A stretch of DNA of 64,000 nt from Apus apus (lineage: Eukaryota; Chordata; Aves; Apodiformes; Apodidae): NCBI RefSeq assembly GCF_020740795.1, contig NC_067283.1, positions 45,311,659 through 45,375,658 of the forward strand, read 5' to 3'. The notes under the pieces were generated by a model. That model was not told the DNA's origin and ran no database searches. It worked only from the letters and a program-made list of their open reading frames with translations. The position numbers and the translations under genes were made by a program. Below are positions 47,801 to 59,500 of this stretch, one piece after another (the stretch's first letter is position 1; each line of letters starts with the position of its first letter).

Positions 47801-50800
47801 GTAACTTTATCTTCTACCATATAACAACTGTTGCTGACTTTTTTTTTTTTCCATATTATTTCTAGACACCTTGTGCTGGGTTCATGGCACTTTTTGGTTT
47901 TTCACAATTCTCCCACCCCAGCCACAGGCTGAGGCTTTTTCATGTCTCCCCATGCCCCTATGGTCACAAACTCACCAACTACCCATGTCCATGTCCCTGA
48001 ACTGCTGGACAACCTGACAGACTTTCCAACAGCCATTCCTGGAGACATTTTGGTGCACAGGGTGTAATAAGTGGAGAAATGTGTTTATATTGCACAGTTA
48101 CAGGTGCATCTGAGCTAGATCCCGGGCCAGCAGCTGCAGGACCTGTTAGTCATAGCTGTCAGCTGCTAATTAGCCCAAGCACAGCAGAACACTTTTTTCA
48201 CCTCACAGGTCTGTGACTCTGAAGCAGTCTCTCTGTGTGATACTGTAGTTACCATGTTGGCACATTTTTTATTTTGAAAGTGACTTTGTTTTCTTTTTGT
48301 GACCCTGAACTGCCCAGCACAGAAATTGCACTGGAAAAACAAACAAACAACAAACCAACTTATTTCTAGCACCTAAAACTCATTTTTTCTACATCTTTGC
48401 CATCTAGTAGTGTGGGTGATTTTTGAGCTAAGCTTGTTATTGTGAAATTATCTGAAATGTTGTTTGAGTTTCACATATTTGCCAGAGGGCCTAACTTCTT
48501 GAGAGTGGGTTGCCCCAGGGCTGGAAAGCTGCCTGAGTGTGCCAGTGACAGGGTCTGCTTAGAGACCACTGCCCTCAGCATGTAATGGGCACAAAAGAAC
48601 TACTGGGAGGAGGCTGAATACATTTTTCAGCTCTTCAGAGGAATATACTCATAGTTTCCCAAACTCACTGAGATTAGCTGAAGTAATGTAGTATTATAAG
48701 ATGAAGCTTAAAGTAATTTTTTTTTTTCCAGAGCTGTATCATCCTGAAGCATTGCATTATTTCTGACATAAGGAGTGGTTTCTATGGGTTGATTCCCATT
48801 TTTTCATAATGTTTAAGCATCTTAATTGAGAGTTCTATCTGTGTTTTTCTAGGAGCTTGAGCTGATGCAGGAAAAAAAAAAAAAAAGGCTGAATAAATCA
48901 AACTCCACTATTTAGTCAGAAATTAACATCCTTTTTTTTTTTCCCCAGAAGTGGAAGAGGTGATGAAAGTAGATGTTCTCTACAACTTCGTTGGGCTGTC
49001 TCCCCTGACCTTCAGTCACTGTTCCTGTTGGGAGGGCATAGCCCCTTAATCTGGTAACAGACCTTTGCAGCTGCTATACAATAAGGGCAAATCCAGGTGC
49101 CAACACAGAATAAACCAGCACTTTACCCTGCTCTCACACCAGCTGCAGCTCTTCATTTTTCCTAATGGAAATGGAGGCTTCATGGGGCCAAAGAGAGAGC
49201 AAGAGTGTGCACAACCTGTTCCTGAATAGGTACAACCTCAATTTAAGGGATTTTTTTTTTCCCTGTAGAATGATGTCCCATATTCATTTATCTAATCTCA
49301 CAGGAGCCCTCAAGAAATCAGATGTCCCATGAGCCTAGCATGGGGAGATGGGCCAGATGTGACACATGTAAAGTTCAGTCTCACCTCTTCTTAGCATTGA
49401 GCTGCCCCATGGTAAGTCACTAGGATTGACAAACATTACAAAAGCTGTGAAATTGGCAACCACATGCTGGAGAAAAGCCAGGAGGAATCACCCACAGCAC
49501 CATATTTTTGTTAAGTTCTTGCTTTTCTAGCTTCCCCAGTTCTCCTTTGCACAGCCTTGCACAGTTTTATTATACTTTATTTATTTTAAAGGTACGGCGA
49601 GTGTTTTTGAGGATGTGTGCATATGGGTGTTTTGTTGCACAGTGCCAAGTGGTCTCGGACTAGAATAAGGTCAGACTGTACTGTCATAGTGTCACAGGCA
49701 TCACACCACAAAAGGGCAGAGAAATATGACATGCTGAAGGGGAGGATTGTGAAACATGTTAGATGAACATCGATACCTAGAAAGTTCAAGCACGTTCAGA
49801 CACATTTTAGAACTAGCTAGAGAAATGTTGCCAAACATGAAAAGTGGTAGTTAGCACTTCAGCTGGCAATCTGACAACAATGGTAGGTGTTAGAATTTGG
49901 TTCTTGGAGAAACAGTATTTGCTGTAGTTGTGCAACATCTGATTAGGAGATGGAATAAGATTGAGCTAGATATTTTGGCATGTATATTCACATTACCCCA
50001 CACAGCACCAGGAAATCCAGGTGACATCAAACCCGAATGTTCCTTGGTGCTTTTGCAGTGGTATTTGCAGCTAACAACACCTCAGCACATGAAAACCAGT
50101 TGGTCTGGTTATGAGTAGGCTGCAAAATTATTTTACTAATTTTACTTTCTGTCAAAGCCCTTGAAACTGAGGTACTAGTGCATCTGCTGACTGCTTTAAT
50201 CCAGAAAAAATATTACATCTGCAGAAGAAAGCAGACTGGGGTTCACAAGTTTCTACCTAAAAAAAAGGATAATGGAAAAAATGGCAGTACCAGCTCCTTA
50301 ATAGCATCCTGCCAGTGTAGTGCTATTACCCAGAACTATCTTAGTGCCTAGAAGTGCACAAATTTTTGAACATCGCTTAATCTCTCCGTAGATTCTTTCC
50401 ATTGCATATAAGAGTAGTATAAAATTCTGTGGATTCACGTCATTAAAAAGTAAAGTTGCATGTTTAGAGAAGAAGCACAATGCTTCTGAGAGCTCTGCTG
50501 TGTCTGAGTACTTGAGATAATGCTGGGTATGTTGGTATCTTTATTCCGGTAGTTCGTACAAGAAAAGGGGTAATGTAGCTATTTGCATTGTTCCTTTTTG
50601 CAGCCACATTGGACAGACAAAGAGCCTTCTAAAGGGAAGAGCTCTTTAGAATCCCTAGTCTTGATCTGTGAGAGACTGACTGTACTTGAGCAGAGGATGA
50701 GGGGTTTATATCTATCCTAATTAATTCTTTCAGTCTTTCAAATGCAGCAGGGGAAGACAAGGAAGAGAAGGAAGAAACTCTGCAGTGGGTCCAGCAAAAC

Positions 50801-51177
50801 CTTCTTTTTAACTTTCTTCTAAAAGAGGAAGCTTCACATATCCTTTGGGCTATATTCTGTTATTACCCACACATACAGAGCATGATTTCAGTGGGAGTTG
50901 GGGAAAAAAAAAAATAGAAACCAAAGAGTTTGGCTCTTTTTTTGTAACTCAGAAAGAATCCTAGTCTACTCCTGAAAACATTGCTGCCCTCGTGACACAA
51001 GAGTCTCTTCACGTTTGCAGAATTTTCATTGTGGCATTGGAAAGAATTGCGCACGGCTGAGGCATAATCTGGGGCCTATCATTTTGAATGATATAGCAAA
51101 CTGAAAAGGGGCATGATTTTTGCAAAATTGCAGTGGTTTTGACCATCTTGTGTTTTTGAAAGACCCCTCCTGCATGG
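44872..51177. other. Intergenic, no gene seen
   Basis: About 6.3 kb of AT-rich sequence with only short open frames (81 codons or fewer). Several T or A runs of 9-14 occur (for example near 47839, 48718, 48871 and 48931). No gene or RNA signal recognised. Confidence 0.5.
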
Positions 51178-51365
51178 GGGGTTCCAGACTGGAACAGGTT
51201 GCCCAGGGAAGTTGTAGAAACCCCAGCCCTGGAAGCGCTCAAGGCCAGGTTGGATGGGGCTCTGAGCAACCTGATCTGGTGGAAAGTGTCCCCGCCCATG
51301 CAGGGGGTGGGAACTAGATGATCTTCAAGGTCCCTTCCAACTCAAACCATTCTGTGATTCTATGA
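51178..51365 (+). mobile_element. CR1 LINE 3'-end fragment
   Basis: Sense CR1 tail: ctggaacaggttgcccaggg, aaggccaggttggatggggc, ggtcccttccaactcaaacc and the terminal repeat ending at 51365. Confidence 0.92.
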
Positions 51366-52596
51366 AAACAAATTGATCGGGACAAATTCTTTGCTGTTTC
51401 ATAGGTGGCCAATTTCAATCAGAAAAAAAAAAAAAAAGCTGCCAAAAACATTGGTAGGTATGAAATGATCATTCTTTGAAATCTAGAGACCTAACAAAGT
51501 GCAGGGGATTCTCCACAGATACTTCATATTCTTGAAGGTAGCTCCTTGGTTCTGTAAGTCCCATGCAGTCTATTTTGGACATGGATCCCTTCTTTGATCA
51601 GGCAGTTGTGCCTCTTGCCTGCAGCCAGAAAACTTGGGTCCTGACTGCCAAGTTTTGTGCTGTCTAAGCTACAGTGACGCACCTCACTGGGAAGGTGTCA
51701 GTGTGTGACAGCTGGCCAAGAAAACATTTCCATCTTCCCTTCTTCTTCAAATACCAATTAATAAAGAATATATATTTATAACTTCACTTTCTTCTCCCAT
51801 GCATCTTAATTCGAAACATCAGCAGGTAAGATGATGGTAAATGTCACTGAACTTTTTGAACAGAAATACTTTTACCCAGACTCCAAAATTCTGGCCACGG
51901 GGAAATACCTGACCTGAGATGCTGACCCATGTTTCTTTTTGATCCTCAAAGTGCCTGCACAGTACCAAAAAACCCACAGAAATTCACTATCAGAGGCCTT
52001 TGTTTCTAAATACCATGAAGTCTTCTGAGAAGTAAAACCATATCATAACTGAGCTGCACAGCATTTCTTATCCATTGAGAAATAAAACCTAGAAATGTTA
52101 ATTACACTATCTATAATAAGTGAAAGAAGTATTTCCTAAACTATGTAGCTAATGGCAATAACATTTTGGTACCAAAGGTTAGAAATGTATTTGAAATTTT
52201 TTGAAACAGAAAAATGCAATTATATTTTCATAAGTGAAGACAGAATTAAGGAAACAAATATTTTTTTATTACCCTAGAAAATACAATCTTTTACTATATC
52301 CAGGCTGTGTTTTCCCTGGTTTCAGGTACTCTTTTGTTTAACTGTAAAAATTTTGTTTACAGCAATATTACCTCAACATAAATGTTGCTTTTTCACTGGG
52401 AATTTTATTTGGGATTTTGAGAACAAATCTTTCTGAGCAGGAAAACGGGGTTAGGACTTATTTTGCTGAAGAGCTTCAGGGCACCTCTCGATTCCGTCAG
52501 AGGTATTTTATGTGATACCGGCTCAAAAATTCTTTATCCTTATCTTGTTAGTAGAAAGACTCCCAGAAGCCAAGACAAAAAGGTGCAGTTAATATG
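51366..52596. other. Intergenic, no gene seen
   Basis: AT-rich sequence below the CCR8-like 3'UTR, with an A-run at about 51423-51437. No gene signal. Confidence 0.5.
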
Positions 52597-52602
52597 TTTA
52601 TT
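52597..52602 (-). other. Candidate polyadenylation signal of the CCR8-like gene
   Basis: AATAAA on the minus strand, about 865 nt after the CCR8-like stop. It would give a 3'UTR of about 0.9 kb made of the GC-richer block at 52.6-53.47 kb. Inferred. Confidence 0.45.
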
Positions 52603-53466
52603 CAAAGAAAACATTTCTAAAATGGCAGGAAATACTGAGGAATGGACAAAGAGACAGAGCCTACATGCTGTGTGTCATTTGATGGTGTTGACATTCAGCA
52701 GTAGGTGTGGGGGGCCCAGAGTTGGAGGTTCCACACCTCCAGCAGTGATGCAGACTACCAGGCTGCCTTGATGGTGGCATATTTAAGTGTATGGGCCTCC
52801 ACCAGCCACCTGTACAGGGGGCACTTGGAGGCATTGCTCTGCTATTTTGAAGGCATCACCACCAAAGGCTGCTTTTGGGCAGCAGCAGCTCCAGGAACCC
52901 CCTGGCTGTGCCCCAGGAAGTGTCCCACAGCAAAGCAATGGGGCTGTGAGCTGAGGGGGCTCTATCTGGGAGATGAAGCAAAGGGGGAATGGTGACAATG
53001 GCCGAGGGAATTCCTTCTTTGTGATGTGAAGTAATCGCATGCTGTCCCCTTCCCTGCTTCCCGCAGGGGTGTCCCATGCCTGTCCCACGATGTAGGGATT
53101 CAGGGACGGAACAGTTTCCACAAGGCAGAGCATATTTGGGTGGTGAGGCAGAAGCGATGTTTTCAGCAAAGGAAAAAATGAAAATTAGAGGAAGCACCCA
53201 GCTCGCTGAAATGTATTTAAAAAGCTCTAAAACATAATTAAAAATAATTCTGTGGCAAGATTGTAAGGTCACCATCTAACAAATGCATCGGTGCTCTTAG
53301 GAAATTCACGTTGCCAGCTATTGTGCCGTAGTTCACAGCAGCTGCCCAAAGGAAATACAGGTGTACTGGTCCCTCCAAGAGGATGCTGCATACATGGTGC
53401 AACCTCCAGGGCCACCTCAGACCTTTGGCCAACTACTCACACCAGAAGAAGGCAGCTCAGGTGGGA

Positions 53467-54522
53467 TCACAGGAACCCTGTGTTGTCCGAGCAGCCGGAG
53501 AGCTGGCTGGGTGCTGAAACCGACTGACCAAACTCAGCACTTCTGACAGGGCTGGAGAAGACACGGACACAGGACTGAAGTAGCCCTTTAAGATGGGCCT
53601 TGAATGTTACCCCAGCGAAGGCATAGATCACAGGGTTCAGGCAGCAGTGCATGAAGGAGATGGTTTCTGTCACCTGTAGGGCCAGGGCTATCTGGTAGCT
53701 CACCTTGCAGTCATTGATGATGTGCAGGCTCTGCAGAGAGTCCAAGAACAGCACGATGTTGAAGGGCGTCCAGAAGAGGAAGAAAACAATGACGATGATG
53801 AAAATCATCTTTATCGCCTTGACCTTGTTCCGATTTTTGCATTTTTGCAGGTTTTTCAGTATCTGGGTGTAGCAGCAGATGAGGATGCTAAAGGGAATCA
53901 AGAGGCCTAAGATATTGGCTGCAAACTGAGAAACAACCTTCCAGGTATTGTCGCCTGGAGGGTACGTGGAGACGCACTGCAGAGACTGCTCGATTTCCAG
54001 CTGCTGGTTGAACATGATGTTGGGTACAGAAGCCAAGCCAGCCACCAGCCACAGGATTAAACTGACAGTTACGCCACAAGAGGCTGTCCGTATCCTCGTG
54101 GCATAGACAGCATGGACAATTGCGATATACCTGTCTATGCTCATCAGGGTTATAAAGAAAATACTGCTATAAAACCCTGTGTAATAAATACCAGCCATTA
54201 TCTTGCACATAACGTTGCCAAAAACCCACTGGTCCGAAGCGTAACGGGCTTGGAAAGGGAGAGGCACAACAAAGAGGAGATCAGAGGCTGCGAGGTTCAG
54301 CAGGCAGATGTCAGTCATCGTCGTCAGCCTTTTTCTGGTCAGGAGAACCCAAAGGACCAAGGAGTTCCCCAGAAGGCAGAAGACAAACACAAGGCAGTAA
54401 AGGATTGGCAGAAAGAAGGATCTGAACCTGTGAAAGCTGTTCCCTTCAAAGCATGGAGCAGTGTTTTCATCATATCCATAGTCATATTCTGTTGTGCCAA
54501 GGAACTGGCTCGTGGGATTCAT
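53467..54522 (-). CDS. CCR8L: CCR8-like chemokine receptor (351 aa)
   Basis: Class A chemokine receptor GPCR. The N-terminus has TTEYDYGYDENTAPC (tyrosines open to sulphation, Cys24), then seven hydrophobic segments, DQWVFGNVMCKI before TM3, DRYIAIVHAVYA at the end of TM3, FWTPFNIVLFLDSLQSLH in TM6 and its loop, and NPVIYAF in TM7. The DQWVFG, YYTGFYSS and FFITLMS blocks match CCR8 best, so it is the avian CCR8-like gene rather than CCR5 or CCR4. After NPVIYAF the usual GEKFRKYL is replaced by AGVTFKAHLKGLL. The start is 9 nt after a splice acceptor (ctttcttgcacag, exon edge 54531), so the coding part is one exon. It lies about 20 kb upstream of the CCR2-like gene on the same strand and shares no conversion tract with it. 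Confidence 0.92.
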   Translation of the reverse strand: MNPTSQFLGTTEYDYGYDENTAPCFEGNSFHRFRSFFLPILYCLVFVFCLLGNSLVLWVLLTRKRLTTMTDICLLNLAASDLLFVVPLPFQARYASDQWVFGNVMCKIMAGIYYTGFYSSIFFITLMSIDRYIAIVHAVYATRIRTASCGVTVSLILWLVAGLASVPNIMFNQQLEIEQSLQCVSTYPPGDNTWKVVSQFAANILGLLIPFSILICCYTQILKNLQKCKNRNKVKAIKMIFIIVIVFFLFWTPFNIVLFLDSLQSLHIINDCKVSYQIALALQVTETISFMHCCLNPVIYAFAGVTFKAHLKGLLQSCVRVFSSPVRSAEFGQSVSAPSQLSGCSDNTGFL

Positions 54523-54531
54523 CTCAGATAC

Positions 54532-56441
54532 CTGTGCAAGAAAGAGGAAGGAATAAATGGCTGGTTATCCTGGCACAGGACTCCCAAGGTGGCTTCTGCC
54601 TCTCTCTGTGCCACATTGAGCCCATGGGTCAGCCTGCAGGCAGAGAGGGACTGCAAAATGCAGTCTAAGTCACACTGGCTGGACAAGAGCAGCTGTGCCA
54701 CCCAAAAGGCTGCACCTGCAGCTGGCCAATCCTTCCTGTACATGCGTAAGTGTGAGCACTAGGGTGTTCTTAGTTTCCCCAAAACTGCCTTTCCCCAAAA
54801 CTTCCCCCAAATCACCAATGAGTTAGCCCCTCATTGGTATAGTGACAAGGAAAAATTCATGCTCTGAATAGTTCTAATGGTGCAAAATGGTACAAAACCT
54901 GAATCTGAACTAAGAGCCTGGACTTTCTTGTGGACCCCAGGGTGCCTTTTCCTACAGCATGAAGAGTCTCATAAAAGCGTCTAGACGGAAGAAGCCATCA
55001 CCCAGCAGCATCACCACATTTTTAGCTGAGCTGATCAAGGCTAGATACTGGCACAGAGTCCGGAGACATGTAAGCTAGTTTTCCATGGGTGGCTACAGGA
55101 TCATATAAAAAACCACCAACAACAACCCAACCCTGTGCCACTGCGAGGAGTTTGCAGAGCTACACAGCAGTACTTGCAGTGCTGAGCTCTAGATTAGCTG
55201 GTGAGCAGCTTGGCTGTGTCTATTACTAAAACACAACAGCTTGTCAGACCTGCCTGTTCTGCTCAACTTCAGTTTTCTAGTTTAGAGAAAGCCTAGGCAA
55301 TCGGGAGGGGGGGGGGAGTGTTTCCCCTCTGTCATTTCTGAAGAACTGAAACAAAGACAGCTTTGAAATAGTTGGACCTGCTCAGCAAAAGTAAGTCAGT
55401 TGTTTAGGTTTAGCCATCTTTTTTTCTTTTTTCTTTTCCAGATATCACATCATGACCCCTATAAAAGGGGATCTTGTTTGCTGAGTTAAGTGTTCATATT
55501 ATGAGAAGTAATGGTTCTTTCAAAGACACTATTTCAAAGGACTTTTCCTTGTCACTGCTACTACATTTGCAGGTTTATTGTGCACTGCACCTCTCTGTTA
55601 TGCTTGCAGAGAGGTTGATCACACCTTGAAAGATCTTCAAAGACCAGAGTTTCCAGGAGGGAAGAATAGTTTGTAATAATCATTCCTATTAAGCTGTAGT
55701 GATAGTATGAATGACAGTGATTAATTCATTAAAAGTAGTGTACATGAATTAAAAATATCTGCTCAGATAGGTGGAAAGAGAGAGAAGAGTGAATGTTTTT
55801 ATATTGATGAGGAAGGAATCAGAATTCACCCCTTCTTGCCTGGCTGTACCACCTGGTGTAGGAAAAGAGGAGGATCCATATGCACAGCTCAGAGGGGTGC
55901 TGGAGTCAGTGTTCGTCCTCTGCTGCATATATGGATGCTGCTCATGGCCTGTCTCAGCTTTTCTTGGGGCACTAGGACTGTTTCCACCAGAGTCAGCTGG
56001 CATGTGCAATGCAGAGAAACCTATTACAAATAAAACACTCAACCCTACAGAGTTTATTGTTCAGAAATAACGAGTGATGAGAGAAAAGCACTGCTGCAAT
56101 CTATGTTGATAGTGTAATTCTTTCCTATATTTAATTTTCAGCTCAGGTTAGGACATCTGCATTATTATGATTTATTTCCAATTTATTTTCATGCATAAAC
56201 TCCTAAATATCAGAACGTTGAGTCACTAGATAATGGTTGTTCATGCAGCAAGAGATACGGGTAGAAAATATTTCCTGCTAATATTTTTGATGTGTGATTT
56301 TGACACGCTGTGACTGTAGGTGTTGCAGCAATGGCTTGTTTTTCTTAATCACCTCTCAGGGACCCCTTAAAAGCAGTCTGTAGATTTAACAACCAAAAGT
56401 AAAAAAAAAAAAATAAATTGAAATAAATTAAAATACTGTAT
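54532..56441. other. Upstream flank of the CCR8-like gene
   Basis: Should hold the 5'UTR intron and possibly the promoter, but no first exon can be placed. A G10 run lies at 55307-55316. The open frame on + at 54112-54762 is an antisense shadow of the receptor and its flank. Confidence 0.5.
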
Positions 56442-56468
56442 TATAGATATAGATAGATATAGATAGAT

Positions 56469-56530
<62 letters not shown>
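56442..56530. repeat. (ATAG)n microsatellite
   Basis: About 89 bp: interrupted tatagatagatatagatag units, then about 17 uninterrupted ATAG repeats. It is likely to vary in length between individuals. Confidence 0.97.
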
Positions 56531-59500
56531 GCAGATCCATAAATACAGATTTATAGATATGATGCATCTGATTTTAGCAAAATTCAAAAGTGCTTTTCCT
56601 GGGCTGAACAGAGACTGGAGATGCTCCACTTCAGACTTCCAGAATGTCTTTACACCTTTAATATCTTTGATAACTTCCAACCAGGGCACAGCATTTTCCA
56701 TTTTCTCCCCTTTTCTACATCAGCTGGCAAAACAGTCAAGGTGAAAAAGCACTTTTGCGGAGGGTATCAAGAGAGACAAAACTGCTGCATTTCCCTTTCC
56801 CCTGGTTGCCAAAATTAGCCCATTACTTTTAAGAGTAGCACAGTAAATGGGGAAGGACTTTACCTTTGACAGCAAGAAGCCTCTACTCTGTCAGTTGGCC
56901 CTGATCACCTTCTCCTTTTATCGTGTCCTTGTCTTCCCTTGGGCTCAGGAGCTTCCAAGAGGTTTACTCCATCACTTGTGAAGAGGGCTGAGATTGGATG
57001 AGATGCAGGTGCCAAATGGGCAGCTGCCAGTTACAGAACAGGTTTTGAGACAAATAGAAGGTTTTGTAGCTGTGGTAAACAGGAAAAGGGGTGAAAGGGC
57101 TTACAAAAGCATTCTGTGAAACAGAAATAAAATACGGCTCTTTCCGAGGACAGTAAAGCTAGCACATGAACAGTGCTTGCTTTTTACTGGGTTTGCACAC
57201 CTGGTTTAAGCAAAAAAATTAAAAGCTCAGATGTCTCCATCACAGAAAACATCCTAATAAATTCGTAAGTTTTTACAGAAGCTGATACGTATTTTCCAAG
57301 ATCCATTATTTTAATTTTTAATCTCCTTCAACTAATATCAACATGCAGACTGGTTATGTCCCTCCTCATTAGTAATGTATTAGCCTTCTGAGCAAAATAA
57401 GAACTTACAGCTACTGATACCTCTTTGCACTCATTTTTGAGCAGCTTTTATTCAAGTGGAGGTATTTCGGAGTGTCTTTGCTAAGTTGTTGTTTGGTTTT
57501 TTTAAAGTACATTTTAGTGCATTTAGGATACATGGTCAAGGACAAAATACTGAAACAAGGACAAACTTGAAACTTTTTAATTTTATTCAGTAACTGTAAA
57601 CTATTTTTCTTTGTGTAGTACTGTAAACGGTGGTGGTTTAGAAGTCAGCCAAATTGTATGCTTTTCATCCATTAATCTCAATAAGCACTGTTTTCCTGAT
57701 TTATAGGAGCACAGAGAACACAAGAGATTTGCCCAAGAGCCCCAGGCAAGTACATGGCAGATCCAAAGCATGACTGTTATTAAAGTTATTACCATGTTCT
57801 TTGGTAACAGCGAGCACCTCCAATCCAAAGTAGCTTTCCACCTGCTGGCTCTTGTACAAATAAATAGTGAAACACAGTCCTAAAGAAAAGAGAAGCTAAA
57901 TACTGCAGGCAGACCAAAAACAAAGTGAGAAAATGGGCCGAGGGAAAAAAAAAATAACCTAATGAAGGACCTGGCACTAGTCAGTAGCACAACCAGAAGA
58001 AAAAGACTTGTCCCTTGAGGTATCCAAAATGCTACCCATGACCACGGCATCAATCTGCCTCTAAGTACCCAGATGAACTTATTACATAACAGAGACCAGC
58101 TCCTTCTTCCTTGTTGATTTATTTTTTGGGGGGGTCATAATTAACTTTTTAACTCTGTTGTAATAGAATTTTATTTTATTCTAGTCTCTCTATATTAGTT
58201 ATCTGATTAGTAATATGTTGATAGTATGTCCTGCTGCTACAGAAATACAGTAAATGATGTAACTCGATTCCATTTACTATTTGTATAGAAATCAACAAGG
58301 TCCTTCCCAACACTTTTCATCTGTGAGTTGCATTCACCACATCCTGAATTACACCAGGGCCAGACAGGCTAACAGGGATTTTCTACCAAGCCAACAAACA
58401 GCCCTTTGAAGTTCACCTGAGGAGGATAATAAAGCAGAAAGTGTGGTAAACCAGCAAGACATGGAAATGAACACGGAAGTTAAAAGGTCACCTGCACTTG
58501 AAAATGCTGAATTCAAGTGGAAAGAGGTGCAGAGAGACTGCAAGGAGGCAGGAGGAGCAGTGCCAGAGAGCTGGGCTCATACTGGTAAAACAAAGTGGTG
58601 GAAGGAATACTTTGCTATGGACAGACAAGCCAGCAAGGAAATAGCCAGGAGAAAAGGAGGGTTGTCTCACCTTACAGAAAGCACAGGCATATAAGAGCAA
58701 TATTTACAGGTTGTCCCTTGGGCTGAAGGCAGTTTGCTAGCAGGGCACTGGGGCTGTGGAGCAGCCTGCCCGCAGGAGGAGAGCAAGCCAGCTGGTGTAA
58801 TATGGTCCTCAGCTGAGGGGAACAAAGGGGATGCCTGACCCATAGGTTCTCATAGCCAGGGATGGGAAAGCAGGCACCAGGCAGTCCCTCCCAGGGCCTC
58901 AGGATGCTCCCAAGATGCTGAGGGGAGCTGGTGGGCAGGGAGGTCTCAGATCTGTTTGCTAAGAGCCTGTCCAAAATCCACACTAGAGCTCCCTTCTCCA
59001 GCAGCTCTGTCTTGCAGTGTCCCTCCAGCTGAGTTTGAGCTGGACACTAACACTAGCGCTAGCGATGTCTCTCCACACTCTTGTGGACTTTCCTGTGAGA
59101 AGGAAATACATCAGAAAAGAGACAAGTGACTGTTGGTATCTCTGGTGCTCCAGCCTATGGTCCTTTAGGGCTTGGGTGTGGGAGCCATGCCACACACCAG
59201 GACTATGAGCTGCAGGTGAGAAGAACTGTGTGGCATCAGAACCTTGGTGAAACTGCTGGTGCACAGGCATCTCAGTCACCGCTCAGGTTCAAAAACACAG
59301 GCAAAATGTTGCCGTAGGAAGAGCCTTCTGGCTTGTCTTATGTTTGACAGTGGTTGTCAGGACCAGCCTGCACTGGCCACAGTGGCCCCAGGCAGCCAGT
59401 GGGTGCTGCGGAGTCTCACACCATCAGATTGTGCACCAAAGCTTTCACACTTCCCCTTTATCTGTGCCTGCTGCCATCACCACCACAAGTGGTTCTTGTA

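Noticed and set aside
54112-54762. 216-codon + strand open frame over the CCR8-like gene
   Set aside because: It is an antisense shadow of a clear receptor gene and has no family signature.
56367-56701. Tyr/Leu/Ser-rich open frames across the (ATAG)n array
   Set aside because: These are translations of a microsatellite.
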